Shown here piece by piece: positions 15,020 to 22,594 of a stretch of DNA of 39,304 nucleotides. This DNA comes from an uncultured Candidatus Saccharibacteria bacterium (GTDB lineage Bacteria > Patescibacteriota > Saccharimonadia > Saccharimonadales > Saccharimonadaceae): positions 1 to 39,304 of the forward strand of contig CAMZGX010000003.1 of NCBI GenBank assembly GCA_947306585.1, in the 5' to 3' direction. The position numbers and the translations under genes were made by a program. Position 1 is the stretch's first letter, and every line of letters begins with the position of its first letter. Under the pieces are notes generated by a model. The model was not told the DNA's origin, searched no databases, and saw only the letters and a list, made by a program, of their open reading frames with translations.

Positions 15020-15991
15020 TTATTGATTGACTGGTTGCGCAGGTTCAACGACTGGTTGATCAGGTTGAGTTTCTGGTTGTGCGGCTGGCTGTTCAGGTTG
15101 AGCTTCTGGTTGCTGTGGCTTAGCAGCTGGTTGTGCTGGCTGCGTCAAATCTTGTTCTTCGCCAGTGACGGTTGAGATAATTGGCTGGTTGTTGACTAAG
15201 GCAATGATGCGATCAAGAATTGGTGTATTAGCTGGTTTAGTGAAGCTTGGAGTTCTTGGAATAGCTCTAATTGCGCCAAGACCTTCAACGGTACCAACTT
15301 TAACTTTGCCGGCCATAACTTTTTCGCCAAGTTCTGGGTCTTTCTTAAGCTTTGCTCCAAAGTCGTAATTTCTAGAAGTTGGAGATGCACAAGTGATGAC
15401 GAGGTCACGGAGACCACAAGAGAGATCGACGGTTTCCGGTTTTGAGTCGTTAGCCTTCAAAATCACACGCATTTCATCGAGACATGAGTTGATGTAATCA
15501 TCGAAATCGGTAGTACCATATTTAAGGCCCCAATAGCCAGAACCAATGGCGTAGATGTTTTTGAGTGCGCCACAAATCATAACGCCTGTAGTGTCGTCAG
15601 TCTGGTCGAATTTGAGCCAGCTGGTTTCAAAGAGTTGGCGAATGAGTGGGCTAGTTGCGGTAAGAATAGTGTTGTTCTTTGCATTTAAGTCAGCTGCGAA
15701 AGCACCGCCGGATAAGACTGAGAAATTCTGGAATGGCTTAAATGATGCAGCAGTTAAGAAACCTTTACTTGAACAAATAAGTGGTTTGTCGTGTGGCAGA
15801 AATAGTAATAATTTTGGTGCAGCAGAAGATGGCACTGCAAGTAAGTAAATGTCGCTACCAACGATTGCGGAAGTTAATCCCTTTTCAGGATATTTTACAG
15901 GATCATAATATTCGATTGTGTGACCGTTTTCGACAAGGATATTTCCAAGTGCGGTTCCAAATGCGCCGGCGCCAAAAATTGTGACTTTCAT
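15020..15991 (-). CDS. gpsA: Glycerol-3-phosphate dehydrogenase [NAD(P)+]-like, with Pro/Gln-rich tail
   Basis: Likely interconverts dihydroxyacetone phosphate and sn-glycerol 3-phosphate for phospholipid synthesis. The NAD motif is GAGAFGTALG (7-16). The catalytic region has CGALKNIYAIGSG with the conserved Lys, SRNYDFG (family consensus SRNxxFG) and GTVEGLGAI. The enzyme part is about 275 residues, shorter than the usual 330. The last 42 residues or so are a low-complexity tail of repeated QP, AQPEQPA and TQPDQP units, unusual for a cytosolic dehydrogenase. The DNA of the tail is a degenerate short-period repeat, suggesting slippage growth. Leaderless promoter (TATAAT 6 nt before the ATG). 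The substrate was not verified, and the shortening leaves some doubt. Confidence 0.82.
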   Translation of the reverse strand: MKVTIFGAGAFGTALGNILVENGHTIEYYDPVKYPEKGLTSAIVGSDIYLLAVPSSAAPKLLLFLPHDKPLICSSKGFLTAASFKPFQNFSVLSGGAFAADLNAKNNTILTATSPLIRQLFETSWLKFDQTDDTTGVMICGALKNIYAIGSGYWGLKYGTTDFDDYINSCLDEMRVILKANDSKPETVDLSCGLRDLVITCASPTSRNYDFGAKLKKDPELGEKVMAGKVKVGTVEGLGAIRAIPRTPSFTKPANTPILDRIIALVNNQPIISTVTGEEQDLTQPAQPAAKPQQPEAQPEQPAAQPETQPDQPVVEPAQPVNQ

Positions 15992-15997
15992 GATGTT

Positions 15998-16027
15998 ATT
16001 ATATCACGAAACGGTTATGTTTATCAA
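15998..16027 (-). promoter_or_regulatory. Leaderless promoter of gpsA
   Basis: TTGATA (16022-16027), 18-bp spacer, TATAAT (15998-16003), then 6 nt to the ATG. The -35 overlaps the T-run of the preceding gene's terminator. Confidence 0.7.
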
Positions 16028-16054
16028 AAAAAGCCCACCCGAAGAACGGGTGGG
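16026..16054 (-). terminator. Rho-independent terminator of the DegV-like gene
   Basis: CCCACCCG / CGGGTGGG stem (16034-16041, 16047-16054) followed on the minus strand by a C and seven T. Confidence 0.9.
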
Positions 16055-16059
16055 TGAGG

Positions 16060-16947
16060 TTAGAATTCTGGATGAGGTTCCGCAATATACGCTTGAGCGT
16101 ATTTCGAAATTGCCGTAATGTTCTTTTTTGCGATTGCGCGCTTTTCCTCGATTTCTTTGATATGGCCGCTATTATGACTTAAGTCCGGCTCATCGGGGCG
16201 AACATTGCTACTTAAAAAGAAGCAAGAAATAACTTTGTTGGAAAAATCGTCTGAGATATTTGGCACGATTTTATGTGTCATGTCGATTTCGGAATCAGGG
16301 CAATTGTCCTTGATTTGTTTAGCAAGATTACGAGCTTCCTCGATATTTTTGCCGGCATGACAGACCCAAACCTTTCCCTCTTTGTGGTATGTTTGATCTT
16401 TAAATGTTTCGGCAAGGTAGCTATAAACAGCCTTATTGCCTTTAAACTTTCCACCATTAAAGTTAATCGTACCAGTGCGCGGAACATAAATAAGATTATT
16501 CCAACGCTTTGTGCTTGGCTCAATAAAGAAGTGAGCGATGTGATTCGCAAGGAATACCGCGTATCCGCTTGCTTCGTCAAATGACTTTTCGCCAGAATAA
16601 ATGAATTCTGAAAAAAGTGTAACGAAGAAACCAAGTCCACCGGAAAAAGATGAAGTATTAAATACTAATACTCTCTTGGTGGCGTTTAAGCTCTTGTCTT
16701 TCTCGTCGAGTTTCTCAGCTGCCTTTCTTATTACGCCATTGATAGGCGACAAAGATTGAGCGGTGCCGACGAAAAGGACAAATTCTTTTGATTTGAGCGT
16801 GGTCTTTAAAGTTTTCTTTGCTTCGCTAGCTGTAGCGTGATACGGAACTGTAATAACGTTAAGCTCTTGTAGTTCCTGGCTACTAAGACAACAACTGTCA
16901 TCAGTAATTAGCTGACAGTTATTTGGTGTGAAAATAACTTTCTCCAT
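16060..16947 (-). CDS. DegV-like protein (putative fatty-acid binding fold)
   Basis: A soluble 295-residue protein. Its order of elements resembles DegV family proteins, which bind fatty acids for incorporation into phospholipids. These are an N-terminal LITDDSCCLSSQELQELNVITVPY (DegV: TDS..dL....l......VPL), a Gly-Thr-x-x-Ser segment VGTAQSLS, a central VFNTSSFSGGLG (DegV: DS...s.g.g), and late beta strands of the ENIEEARNLAKQI type. The similarity is by eye and the His-rich middle is atypical, so this is tentative. A strong ribosome-binding site (AAGGAGGA) precedes the ATG, with a leader of about 50 nt carrying a GGGT/ACCC hairpin. Single-gene unit with its own terminator. Confidence 0.55.
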   Translation of the reverse strand: MEKVIFTPNNCQLITDDSCCLSSQELQELNVITVPYHATASEAKKTLKTTLKSKEFVLFVGTAQSLSPINGVIRKAAEKLDEKDKSLNATKRVLVFNTSSFSGGLGFFVTLFSEFIYSGEKSFDEASGYAVFLANHIAHFFIEPSTKRWNNLIYVPRTGTINFNGGKFKGNKAVYSYLAETFKDQTYHKEGKVWVCHAGKNIEEARNLAKQIKDNCPDSEIDMTHKIVPNISDDFSNKVISCFFLSSNVRPDEPDLSHNSGHIKEIEEKRAIAKKNITAISKYAQAYIAEPHPEF

Positions 16948-17003
16948 AATCTGTCCTCCTTAATGTGCGAGATTTTACGGGTGAATTACCCATCTATATA
17001 AAT

Positions 17004-17032
17004 ATTATAATATATATTATGGATTAACGCAA
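17004..17032 (-). promoter_or_regulatory. Promoter of the DegV-like gene
   Basis: TTGCGT (17027-17032), 17-bp spacer, TATAAT (17004-17009) in a very AT-rich stretch. The start site would be near 16997, giving a leader with ribosome-binding site. Confidence 0.6.
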
Positions 17033-17036
17033 GCGC

Positions 17037-18248
17037 TTATGCGAAGTCCAAAGAGACGAGGTTTTCGATATGTGGAGTGTGTGGGAAGAAGTTGAAAGCT
17101 TCAACAGATTTGAGTTTTGCGCCAGCAGAAATGAGGAGTTCGATGTCGCGAACCTGGGTGATTGGATTACATGAAAGATAGATGATTTTCTTTGGCTTTA
17201 CTTCAATTAATTTGTCGATTAATTTCTTGTCACAGCCAGCGCGTGGTGGATCAAGGATGACGACAGAATCTGGTGCAATATATTCAAGTGCTTCTTCAGA
17301 TTTAGCGAGCACTGGAGTTGCGGTCTCGATATCTTTACAGTTTGCTTCGAGTTCTTTGTAGGCGGATTTGTCGACTTCGACGAGGGTTAATTCTTTCTCC
17401 CCGGCAGTGCTGAGACCGATAGTGCCGACACCAGAATAAAGATCGATGACCTTTTTAGTTTCGGTGGTGTCTAAGATTTCTTTGATACGAGTGAGAGCGA
17501 TTTCATAGATCGGAAGGTTGATCTGGAAGAAGCCATTTGGTGAGTAAGAATAGGTTTTTCCAAGAATCTCATCGGTTAAGTTATTGAAAACTGGGTGAGG
17601 TTTACGTTTTTCAAAAAGGCCACCTTCGACGTCGCCGTTTTGGTTACAACGAAGAAGAAGCGAAGAATAATTCTTAGCTTCATCACCTGACTCATTGAGT
17701 TGCTTAATAATAGCTTCAGCTTTCTCGAAAATTTCTGCGCGTTCAATTGAGCTGGTTTTGATTGGCATTTTTGAATGAGAACCACGAGGATGGATTGCTA
17801 ATTCGATTTTTTCAGATGCAAAATTATAATAAAGCGAATATTCCATCTTGTTGCGATAGTGCCAGGTATCTGGGCTTTGATGGAAAGCGACTTCGTCTTG
17901 CCAAAGATTTCTAAAGAGTTCTTTAATGACGGCAGTTTTTTGATCGGCTTCATAGTCGTCAGTCATGATTTGCCATGGTGAAGTTGAAAGGTATTGCTCG
18001 TCCTTTGGCTCGGTACGATATTCAGAAGTTTTTACGAAATCTTTAGCAATACCTTCGTCGTAGCTAGACTTAGATTTGATCTGAATGAAAGATTTAACTT
18101 CTTCGTTTGGAAGAGTGTTCCAAAGGAAGATTTTTTTACCATCAGAAAGGGTGCCGATTCCCTGTCCGGTTGGAGTTAATTTCTCAATTATAAGTGGTGA
18201 ATCGAGAATAATTTCTTTTTGTTTAAACTTTTTTCTTCGTCTTGGCAT
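17037..18248 (-). CDS. TrmA/RlmD-family RNA (uracil-5-)-methyltransferase
   Basis: A SAM-dependent enzyme methylating a uridine C5 in rRNA or tRNA. An N-terminal TRAM-like beta-barrel (about 14-75) carries LTPTGQGIG. The catalytic domain has PNGFFQIN (about 241), the SAM-binding VIDLYSGVGTIGL (about 268), VILDPPRAGC (about 330) and the catalytic Cys in YLSCNP (about 360), then FFPHTPHIE. The Cys cluster that binds 4Fe-4S in RlmD is absent, so the substrate may differ (RlmD, RlmCD or TrmA class). An upstream in-frame start at 18293 would add 15 residues. I prefer ATG 18248, because a TAAAAT box lies 7 nt before it and the product then begins with the basic MPRRRKKFK typical of this family. Confidence 0.88.
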   Translation of the reverse strand: MPRRRKKFKQKEIILDSPLIIEKLTPTGQGIGTLSDGKKIFLWNTLPNEEVKSFIQIKSKSSYDEGIAKDFVKTSEYRTEPKDEQYLSTSPWQIMTDDYEADQKTAVIKELFRNLWQDEVAFHQSPDTWHYRNKMEYSLYYNFASEKIELAIHPRGSHSKMPIKTSSIERAEIFEKAEAIIKQLNESGDEAKNYSSLLLRCNQNGDVEGGLFEKRKPHPVFNNLTDEILGKTYSYSPNGFFQINLPIYEIALTRIKEILDTTETKKVIDLYSGVGTIGLSTAGEKELTLVEVDKSAYKELEANCKDIETATPVLAKSEEALEYIAPDSVVILDPPRAGCDKKLIDKLIEVKPKKIIYLSCNPITQVRDIELLISAGAKLKSVEAFNFFPHTPHIENLVSLDFA

Positions 18249-18286
18249 TTTATATATTTTAACATATTTTTTGCGTTTTTCAAAAA

Positions 18287-18316
18287 TTGACATGATGAAA
18301 AATCTTATGCTAAACT
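18287..18316 (+). promoter_or_regulatory. Promoter of the second FISUMP gene
   Basis: Consensus TTGACA (18287-18292), 18-bp spacer, TAAACT (18311-18316) with an extended TG-N just before it. The leader is about 20 nt with only a weak AGG as ribosome-binding site. Confidence 0.7.
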
Positions 18317-18344
18317 AGAATTAGATTTAGGTTTTTATACTGCT

Positions 18345-19784
18345 ATGATTTATAAAGGTAGAATAAGTCCAATATTAAACTATGTTGGGATTTTTGCGCT
18401 CTCAATGTTTGTGGCAGCCTCTGCAGTTTATATTTATTCTCCAGTAGTTGGCTCACATGCGGATGAAACTGGGACCAGAAGTGTGACATCAACTATTCCT
18501 ACTGTTTCACTTAGTCTTGATATGTCGGAAATGGATTTTGAATTTACGCCAACTAGTTCAGGTGTGTTTGACTCGAAAACTGTGACAGTGACAGCAAATA
18601 CTGATAGTACTGGTGGTTATGAATTGTCCTTATTTGCGGATGGTGATTCGGCGGATATGTTGGCAGCTGGCTCAGACATGACGATTGCATCAGATTTTAC
18701 TGGTACAGTAACGAGTGTTACAATGGCGGCGAATAAATGGGGATACTCGACTGATGGTACGAATTTCTCGAAGGTTCCAGTCCAAGGTAGCGGGGCGATT
18801 ATTAGAGATCTAGACCACACTCCGTCTTCTTCTGAGCAAATCAATACAGTAACAATCGGCATGAAAGTCAACTCGACTCTTAAAACTGGTATCTATAAAA
18901 AAGATGTAGTATTTTCTTTACTTGCGCACGAACCGCTAATAACGATTCATGAGATTAGCACGATGCAAGAAATGACCAGTACGATCTGTGCAAATACTAA
19001 AACACCAACAACATCTGCTACGGCAATCGACTGGGATGGTTCGCATCGTGATGACGTGAATTATGTTCAAAGAGCAAGGCTAGAGGACACGCGTGACGGT
19101 AACTATTATTTAGTTTCGAAGCTTGCGGATGGCAACTGTTGGATGTCTCAGAGCCTTGCGCTTGATCTCACGGCAAATACAGCAATCGTCGCATCAACAA
19201 CGGCTGGTGATACAATAAGCGTAACTCCAAATAATACAACTCAAACCACAACTGGTACAGCCTGGGCTGAAGCAGATGATAACTGGCGAAGCTACAAGCC
19301 ACAGTCTAGCGAAGCATACTATCAATCCGGCACCGATAAATCCAGTTCCCCATCAGGTAGTGGCGTAACTTATGATTGGGAAAAAGCCGGAAACTATTAC
19401 AACTGGTATGCTGCAACAGCAGGCACCGGCACTAGTTCAATGACTGACTCAGATGCTACGGCAAGCATTTGTCCAAAAGGCTGGAGGCTTCCATCTAATA
19501 CTGGTACAAAGAGTTATTATAATCTCATTACTACGACCTATGATCTCACGTCATCCACCGATGGTACTCTCACGCTTCGTGCTAATCCTCTCAATTTCAA
19601 TTTGTCCGGCGTCTACGGCAGTGGTGCTATGGGCTATCAGGGCTCGAACGGCGTCTATTGGTCTAGTACGGCCTACTCACCTGCTACGCTCGCGCGCGCC
19701 CTGGAAATCACTACGTCGCCCGTCTACCCTCAGGGCCGCGGCCCCAAGGGCTACGGGGTCTCCGTACGCTGTGTGGCAATTTAG
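18345..19784 (+). CDS. FISUMP-domain surface protein with GC-rich, variable-region-like C-terminus
   Basis: A 479-residue predicted surface protein. A signal/anchor helix (about 12-32) is shared almost exactly with the gene at 19950 (FALSMFVAASAVYIYSPV). A beta-sandwich-like domain (about 40-200, with NTDSTGGYELS, NKWGYS and LKTGIYKKDVVFS) is followed by the FISUMP domain (about 203-479), with MQEMTSTIC, DTRDGNYYLVSKLADGNCWM, NYYNWYAATAG and CPKGWRLPSN. The last 43 codons start YWSSTAYS and end VSVRCVAI. They are strikingly GC-rich and A-poor, with about half the codons between these motifs being NNC. FISUMP/C-type-lectin-like proteins are known targets of diversity-generating retroelements. 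A displaced native 3' end lies just downstream. Confidence 0.88.
   Translation: MIYKGRISPILNYVGIFALSMFVAASAVYIYSPVVGSHADETGTRSVTSTIPTVSLSLDMSEMDFEFTPTSSGVFDSKTVTVTANTDSTGGYELSLFADGDSADMLAAGSDMTIASDFTGTVTSVTMAANKWGYSTDGTNFSKVPVQGSGAIIRDLDHTPSSSEQINTVTIGMKVNSTLKTGIYKKDVVFSLLAHEPLITIHEISTMQEMTSTICANTKTPTTSATAIDWDGSHRDDVNYVQRARLEDTRDGNYYLVSKLADGNCWMSQSLALDLTANTAIVASTTAGDTISVTPNNTTQTTTGTAWAEADDNWRSYKPQSSEAYYQSGTDKSSSPSGSGVTYDWEKAGNYYNWYAATAGTGTSSMTDSDATASICPKGWRLPSNTGTKSYYNLITTTYDLTSSTDGTLTLRANPLNFNLSGVYGSGAMGYQGSNGVYWSSTAYSPATLARALEITTSPVYPQGRGPKGYGVSVRCVAI
19656..19784 (+). other. Candidate diversity-generating-retroelement variable region
   Basis: By hand count 81 of 129 bases are G or C and only about 20 are A, against an AT-leaning neighbourhood. 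Conserved YWSSTAYS at the start and SVRCVAI at the end frame 29 codons from TCA 19677 to TCC 19763, of which 15 end in C (CTC, GCC, ATC, CCC, GTC, TAC, GGC, CGC and so on). This is what adenine-directed mutagenesis of AAC codons in a template repeat would give. No template repeat or reverse transcriptase was found in the window. Confidence 0.5.
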
Positions 19785-19798
19785 TTTGACAAACTTAA

Positions 19799-19897
19799 AA
19801 CGCTATAAAAAGGCGGCGTTATGGCACAACAGGTGTTACCGATGGAGCTGATTCTAACCGGAACCGTGGTTATTCAATTCGTTGCGTTGCGATTTAA
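19799..19897 (+). pseudogene. Displaced 3' end of a FISUMP gene
   Basis: A 32-codon open stretch without a start, directly after the stop of the 18345 gene and in a different frame. It ends RGYSIRCVAI-stop. Its last 27 bases match the end of the FISUMP gene at 19950 with one difference, and the preceding TGVTDGADSN aligns with TSVTANAGV there. It is best read as the original C-terminus left behind when the GC-rich cassette replaced the end of the upstream gene. The rest of the 165-bp spacer holds the next promoter. Confidence 0.75.
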
Positions 19898-19915
19898 AAA
19901 AACTTATGTTAAGAT
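19887..19915 (+). promoter_or_regulatory. Promoter of the third FISUMP gene
   Basis: TTGCGA (19887-19892), 17-bp spacer, TAAGAT (19910-19915) with an extended TG-T. The -35 lies in the last codons of the displaced FISUMP remnant. The leader contains an AGATC/GATCT inverted repeat. Confidence 0.55.
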
Positions 19916-19949
19916 CTAAATAGGTTTGGATCTAACGTAGGTTTTTGAT

Positions 19950-21407
19950 ATGATCTGTAAGAATAAAACGATAGGCTATGCAAAATCTTTAAACCACGTT
20001 GGTCTTTTTGCGCTTTCAATGTTTGTGACAGCTTCGGCGGTCTATATCTATTCTCCAGTGATTGGTTCGCATGCAGATGAGACTGGTGGATCGGCTGGTA
20101 CTACGCTTTCGATGAGTTTAAGTGACTCTGAACTTGGAATTGAGTTTACTCCAACCGAGGTGGGCGTATTTGATTCAAGCGCAGTAACTATAACAATTAA
20201 TACAGATAGTACTGGTGGTTATGAATTATCCTTTTCTTCGGACAGTGATACTGCGGACATGGTAGCAGCTGGTTCAGATATGGTAATTGCATCAGATTTT
20301 GATGGCACCGTAACAAGCGCTACGATGGCAGCAAATAAATGGGGCTATTCAACTAATGGTATAAGCTTCTCAAAAATTCCGGTGCTTGGCAGCGAGGCAG
20401 TCATCCGAGATCTAGATCATGCTCCATCTTCGGCTGAGCAAGCTAATGTTGTTACAATTGGTATAAAAGTCGATAATTCTTTGAAGTCCGGTATCTATAA
20501 AAGAGATGTGATCTTCTCTGCTTTGGCGCATGAGCCAAGAGATACGAGAAATATCTTTGATATTACTGAAATGCAAGAAATGACGTCGGCAATTTGTAAA
20601 AATACCACTACTCCACTTGCAAGCGCAACTCAATTTGACTATGGTAATACTCATGCTGGCGACAGAAGCTATGTACCAAGGACAACATTAGAAGATACAC
20701 GTGATGGAACTATGTATCTTGTTTCTAAGCTTGCTGATGGTAACTGTTGGATGAGTCAAAACTTGGAACTTGATCTTACGAAGGATGTACCAATTGAGGC
20801 GTCAACCATTAATGGCTCAACTATTCAAGTTACGCCAACATCTTCTACTCAAGTTTCAACTAAAACTGCACAGACTGGGGCTTCAGCACCTTGGGCAAGT
20901 TCTGGCACAGGATGGTATAGTATGAGACCATATACGGACATAAGTTATCTTCAAGGCGGTATAACTCCATCTAGTGCGGCAAGTGGCAGCGGAATTCAGT
21001 ATAACTGGGAAAAGACCGGTAATTATTATAACTGGTATGCCGCTACGGCTGGTAGTGGTGCAGATTCAGCTGAAACCGGCATAGCTGCTATCTCATTATG
21101 TCCTAAGGGTTGGAGATTGCCTGCGGGAACTGGCACTAAGAGTTACGCTATTTTAATGACACTTTATAGTTTGACTGGTACATCTGATTCGACGCCGATT
21201 AGATCTGACCCGCTTAACTTTGTATTCCCTAGCTCGGTCAATTATACTAATGGCGAAATCATTGCTAATGAGATTGGTGCAAAAGGTTTTTATAGGACAC
21301 TACAAGACGCTAAGACACTTTCTATTACTCAAACTTCAGTGACCGCTAATGCTGGCGTGTTGTTCAGAGAATATTTCGGCTATTCGATTCGTTGCGTTGC
21401 GATTTAA
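19950..21407 (+). CDS. FISUMP-domain surface protein, tandem paralogue
   Basis: A 485-residue paralogue of the 18345 product with the same order: signal/anchor (FALSMFVTASAVYIYSPV), beta-sandwich-like domain (NTDSTGGYELS, NKWGYS, LKSGIYKRDVIFS) and FISUMP domain (MQEMTSAIC, DTRDGTMYLVSKLADGNCWM, NYYNWYAATAG, CPKGWRLPAG, ending FGYSIRCVAI). The N-terminal 35 residues are nearly identical in both protein and DNA, showing recent tandem duplication, while the C-terminal 100 residues have diverged strongly. Its 3' end has the ordinary base composition of the region, so it serves as the native reference for the altered 18345 gene. Confidence 0.87.
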   Translation: MICKNKTIGYAKSLNHVGLFALSMFVTASAVYIYSPVIGSHADETGGSAGTTLSMSLSDSELGIEFTPTEVGVFDSSAVTITINTDSTGGYELSFSSDSDTADMVAAGSDMVIASDFDGTVTSATMAANKWGYSTNGISFSKIPVLGSEAVIRDLDHAPSSAEQANVVTIGIKVDNSLKSGIYKRDVIFSALAHEPRDTRNIFDITEMQEMTSAICKNTTTPLASATQFDYGNTHAGDRSYVPRTTLEDTRDGTMYLVSKLADGNCWMSQNLELDLTKDVPIEASTINGSTIQVTPTSSTQVSTKTAQTGASAPWASSGTGWYSMRPYTDISYLQGGITPSSAASGSGIQYNWEKTGNYYNWYAATAGSGADSAETGIAAISLCPKGWRLPAGTGTKSYAILMTLYSLTGTSDSTPIRSDPLNFVFPSSVNYTNGEIIANEIGAKGFYRTLQDAKTLSITQTSVTANAGVLFREYFGYSIRCVAI

Positions 21408-21429
21408 TTCTTGTGTTTTTGAAAAAGCC

Positions 21430-21438
21430 TGCTAGTAT
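21430..21438 (+). promoter_or_regulatory. Extended -10 of the comEC-like gene
   Basis: TGCTAGTAT with 7 nt to the ATG at 21446, so the mRNA should be leaderless. A TTGTGT lies 16 bp upstream. Confidence 0.5.
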
Positions 21439-21445
21439 GTAGGCG

Positions 21446-22594
21446 ATGAAAAATGTTTTTAGAAAAGAAAACTTTTTGATCTTTATATCTATCTTTATCT
21501 TTTTCTATGCGCTGATTCTAAGTCTCTTCTTTCCTGTTCAGAGTGATAAAAAAGAATATAAATCTCAGATTCAAGAAACCGGGTTAAGAGCGGATTTTAA
21601 AACCGCAACCGAAAAATATATTTCAAGTGAAGTTTCGGGTCTGGCTTTTGGCTATCTTCTTGGTGATAAAGATGCACTGCCACCTGGGATGGATAATAAA
21701 ATGAAAGCGATTGGTATGGCGCATATTATCGTGGTTTCCGGGACACACCTTTCGATTATTATTGGCGCTTCAAGAAAGTTATTTGGTCGGATTTCACGAA
21801 TAGTGGCAGTATATGGCTCGATCTTTTTGCTAGCTGGTTATGTAATATTAATTGGTTTTACGCCTTCGATTATCCGGGCGTCATTTGTGGCGATATTGTC
21901 ACTTTTTGCGTGGTATTTTGGTCGTGAACAACGACCAATGCGGACGGTGATTTTGACTCTAGGTTTTTGTTTGAGCGTTAACCCGTATTTTTTAACTAAC
22001 GTTTCGTTTCAGCTCTCGATGCTGGCTTATTCGGGCGTAGTTTTGATAATGCCGCTGCTTGCTCGATATTTTTATGGTCTAGAGAAGCCAGGAGCGGTCG
22101 GTTCGCTGGTTTTAGCTTCGCTGTCGGCAATTATCGCATGCTTGCCGATTCAGTTGTATTATTTTGGCTCACTAAATTTGATTGCGGTGTTTGCGAATCT
22201 TTTAATTTTACCAACCATTCCCTACGCGATGGGGTTCTCGTTTTTGACTGGCATACTGGCGCTTTTAAACCTCGATTTTCTGGCGACGGGAACGGGTTGG
22301 CTAGCGGAGCAGATTTTAAAGTACCACGTTTATATTGTGAATTTACTGGAAGAGAAAACGGAGTTTTATTTTGAGTTTCCAAAAAACGAGCCAGTGTGGC
22401 TCGCTTTATATGTGGTGATAATTATTTTAATAATCTTCGCGGTACATCAGGATATCAAAGTAGGCAAAGGCGATACCAGTGACAACAATGATTCCCATTA
22501 CTTGTTCGGAGTTGATAACATTCAGGATGTCGGTAGAGAGGCTGTCGAGTGGGATGAAATAAGAGATACACCAGGAACAGATCGAAACAAGTAA
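21446..22594 (+). CDS. ComEC/Rec2 competence-domain protein, core only
   Basis: An integral membrane protein of 382 residues corresponding to the ComEC channel domain (PF03772 type) that passes single-stranded DNA across the membrane in transformation. The signature GMAHIIVVSGTHLSII (family: GLSHLLAISGLH) lies at about 90-105, with IGFTPSIIRASFVAIL following and about eight hydrophobic helices. Full ComEC is 700 residues or more; the N-terminal OB domain and the C-terminal metallo-beta-lactamase domain are both absent. The last 55 residues or so, from about 327, are polar. They are encoded antisense to the convergent gene 22427-22885, which suggests that the original stop was lost and the frame runs on. 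Leaderless promoter. Confidence 0.85.
   Translation: MKNVFRKENFLIFISIFIFFYALILSLFFPVQSDKKEYKSQIQETGLRADFKTATEKYISSEVSGLAFGYLLGDKDALPPGMDNKMKAIGMAHIIVVSGTHLSIIIGASRKLFGRISRIVAVYGSIFLLAGYVILIGFTPSIIRASFVAILSLFAWYFGREQRPMRTVILTLGFCLSVNPYFLTNVSFQLSMLAYSGVVLIMPLLARYFYGLEKPGAVGSLVLASLSAIIACLPIQLYYFGSLNLIAVFANLLILPTIPYAMGFSFLTGILALLNLDFLATGTGWLAEQILKYHVYIVNLLEEKTEFYFEFPKNEPVWLALYVVIIILIIFAVHQDIKVGKGDTSDNNDSHYLFGVDNIQDVGREAVEWDEIRDTPGTDRNK

Noticed and set aside
16273-16584. Rightward 103-codon ORF
   Set aside because: Antisense to the DegV-like gene, without promoter, ribosome-binding site or recognisable domain.
19453-19851. Rightward 132-codon Arg-rich ORF over the GC-rich cassette
   Set aside because: An out-of-frame shadow created by the GC-rich variable-like region, which lacks stops in other frames; no start signal and no sensible fold.
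19599-19897. GC-rich end of the 18345 gene explained by ordinary gene transfer or a sequencing chimera
   Set aside because: The cassette stays in frame and keeps FISUMP motifs and the RCVAI end shared with its neighbours, while variation is concentrated in NNC codons. That fits directed diversification better, although transfer of a cassette from another FISUMP gene cannot be excluded.
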